Positions 5,460 to 5,816 of a stretch of DNA of 5,816 nt are shown one piece after another. A model generated the notes under the pieces. It ran no database searches and was not told where the DNA came from. It worked only from the letters and a program-made list of their open reading frames with translations. The translations under genes and the position numbers were made by a program. Position 1 is the stretch's first letter. The number at the start of each line of letters is the position of its first letter. Source of the DNA: Chloroflexia bacterium (GTDB lineage Bacteria; Chloroflexota; Chloroflexia; Thermomicrobiales; UBA6265); assembly GCA_013696265.1 (NCBI GenBank), contig JACCYX010000009.1, forward strand, positions 1 through 5,816, given 5' to 3'.

Positions 5460-5816
5460 CTCGATCACGGGCAATCGCCATCGCCAGGGCCGCCTTCGCG
5501 ATGCTCGCGCTGGTCGCGATCGTCGCCCAGTTCACGCGGAGTTTCGACGATCCATTCCTGGGCGCCGGAAACTTCCCTTTCCTCTTCACTTACCAGAGCA
5601 ACTTTGTGGCGGCCCTCGTACTGCTGGCTGGTGGCTGGCGCCTGTGGGACAACCAGGTGGACACCGTGACGTGGGATTTGCTCCGGGGCGCGGTCGTGAC
5701 CTGGATGGCGACCACCGGGATCGTGCATGCCGTTCTGCCGACGAGCGCGAACGACACCGGCATTTCCTACAACTATGCCTGGGCCAGTGACTATCTGCAC
5801 CAGGTCATGCCGGCCG
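5456..5816 (+). CDS. Second Pr6Pr family membrane protein, tandem paralogue, 3' end missing
   Basis: The first 120 codons of a second membrane protein run off the right edge with no stop. It is clearly related to the preceding gene at nearly the same residue numbers: FLFTYQSNF (42-50) against FFTIESNLL, RGAVV at 77-81 in both, TT at 86-87 in both, and YLHQVMP (113-119) against VLHQLMP. The putative catalytic pair is Thr45 and His115. Hydrophobic segments lie at about 9-26, 42-64 and 76-95, and another begins near 112. The ATG at 5456 overlaps the upstream stop as ATGA and has GGAGGG eight bases upstream, so the two are almost certainly co-transcribed and translationally coupled. The extramembrane segments have diverged, pointing to an old duplication rather than a recent one. 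The two proteins could form a heteromer or act on different substrates; neither is shown here. Confidence 0.82.
   Translation, partial: MTRSRAIAIARAAFAMLALVAIVAQFTRSFDDPFLGAGNFPFLFTYQSNFVAALVLLAGGWRLWDNQVDTVTWDLLRGAVVTWMATTGIVHAVLPTSANDTGISYNYAWASDYLHQVMPA

Noticed and set aside
4662..5474. 270-codon open frame on the minus strand
   Set aside because: Antisense to the Pr6Pr gene, rich in Asp/Glu/His/Arg, with no domain. The opposite strand encodes clear membrane segments.

Overview
This is a GC-rich bacterial chromosomal segment with tightly packed genes, GTG starts next to good Shine-Dalgarno sites, and 4-nt stop/start overlaps. Nothing in it fixes the taxon. The gene mix and a GTAGGGG-type intergenic palindrome would suit a Chloroflexota/Thermomicrobia-like or actinobacterial genome, but that is a guess. 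No tRNA, rRNA, CRISPR array, transposase or phage gene was seen.

Layout. The left two thirds is read on the minus strand. From right to left it holds a HAD-family phosphatase (4640-3939), a 164-bp gap with a candidate terminator, promoter and two leader hairpins, trpB (3774-2521), trpA (2524-1715, overlapping trpB by GTGA), a 302-bp gap dominated by a two-copy inverted palindromic element (1468-1681), and the 5' 470 codons of a family 3 beta-N-acetylhexosaminidase, nagZ-like (1412 to beyond base 1). The right third is read on the plus strand. It holds two adjacent paralogous membrane proteins of the Pr6Pr / FAR-17a-AIG1 type (4779-5459, and 5456 running off the right edge), joined by an ATGA overlap. 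The HAD gene and the membrane pair diverge from a shared 138-bp region with -10-like boxes on both strands.

Function. TrpB and TrpA together form tryptophan synthase, the last step of tryptophan synthesis, and their coupled translation fits the alpha2-beta2 complex. No other trp gene is in the window. The NagZ-like enzyme would remove terminal N-acetylglucosamine from cell-wall fragments or chitooligosaccharides. The HAD enzyme is a generic phosphomonoesterase. The paired membrane proteins keep a threonine and a histidine at positions matching the catalytic residues of the animal lipid hydrolases AIG1 and ADTRP. No shared pathway for the whole window is evident.

The most notable non-coding signal is the 1468-1681 element. 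It is two copies of a 71-nt hairpin in inverted orientation, each starting with GTAG at its outer end, and a base-pair change between the copies is compensated inside each hairpin. This resembles REP/BIME elements. The second notable feature is the tandem pair of AIG1-like membrane proteins.
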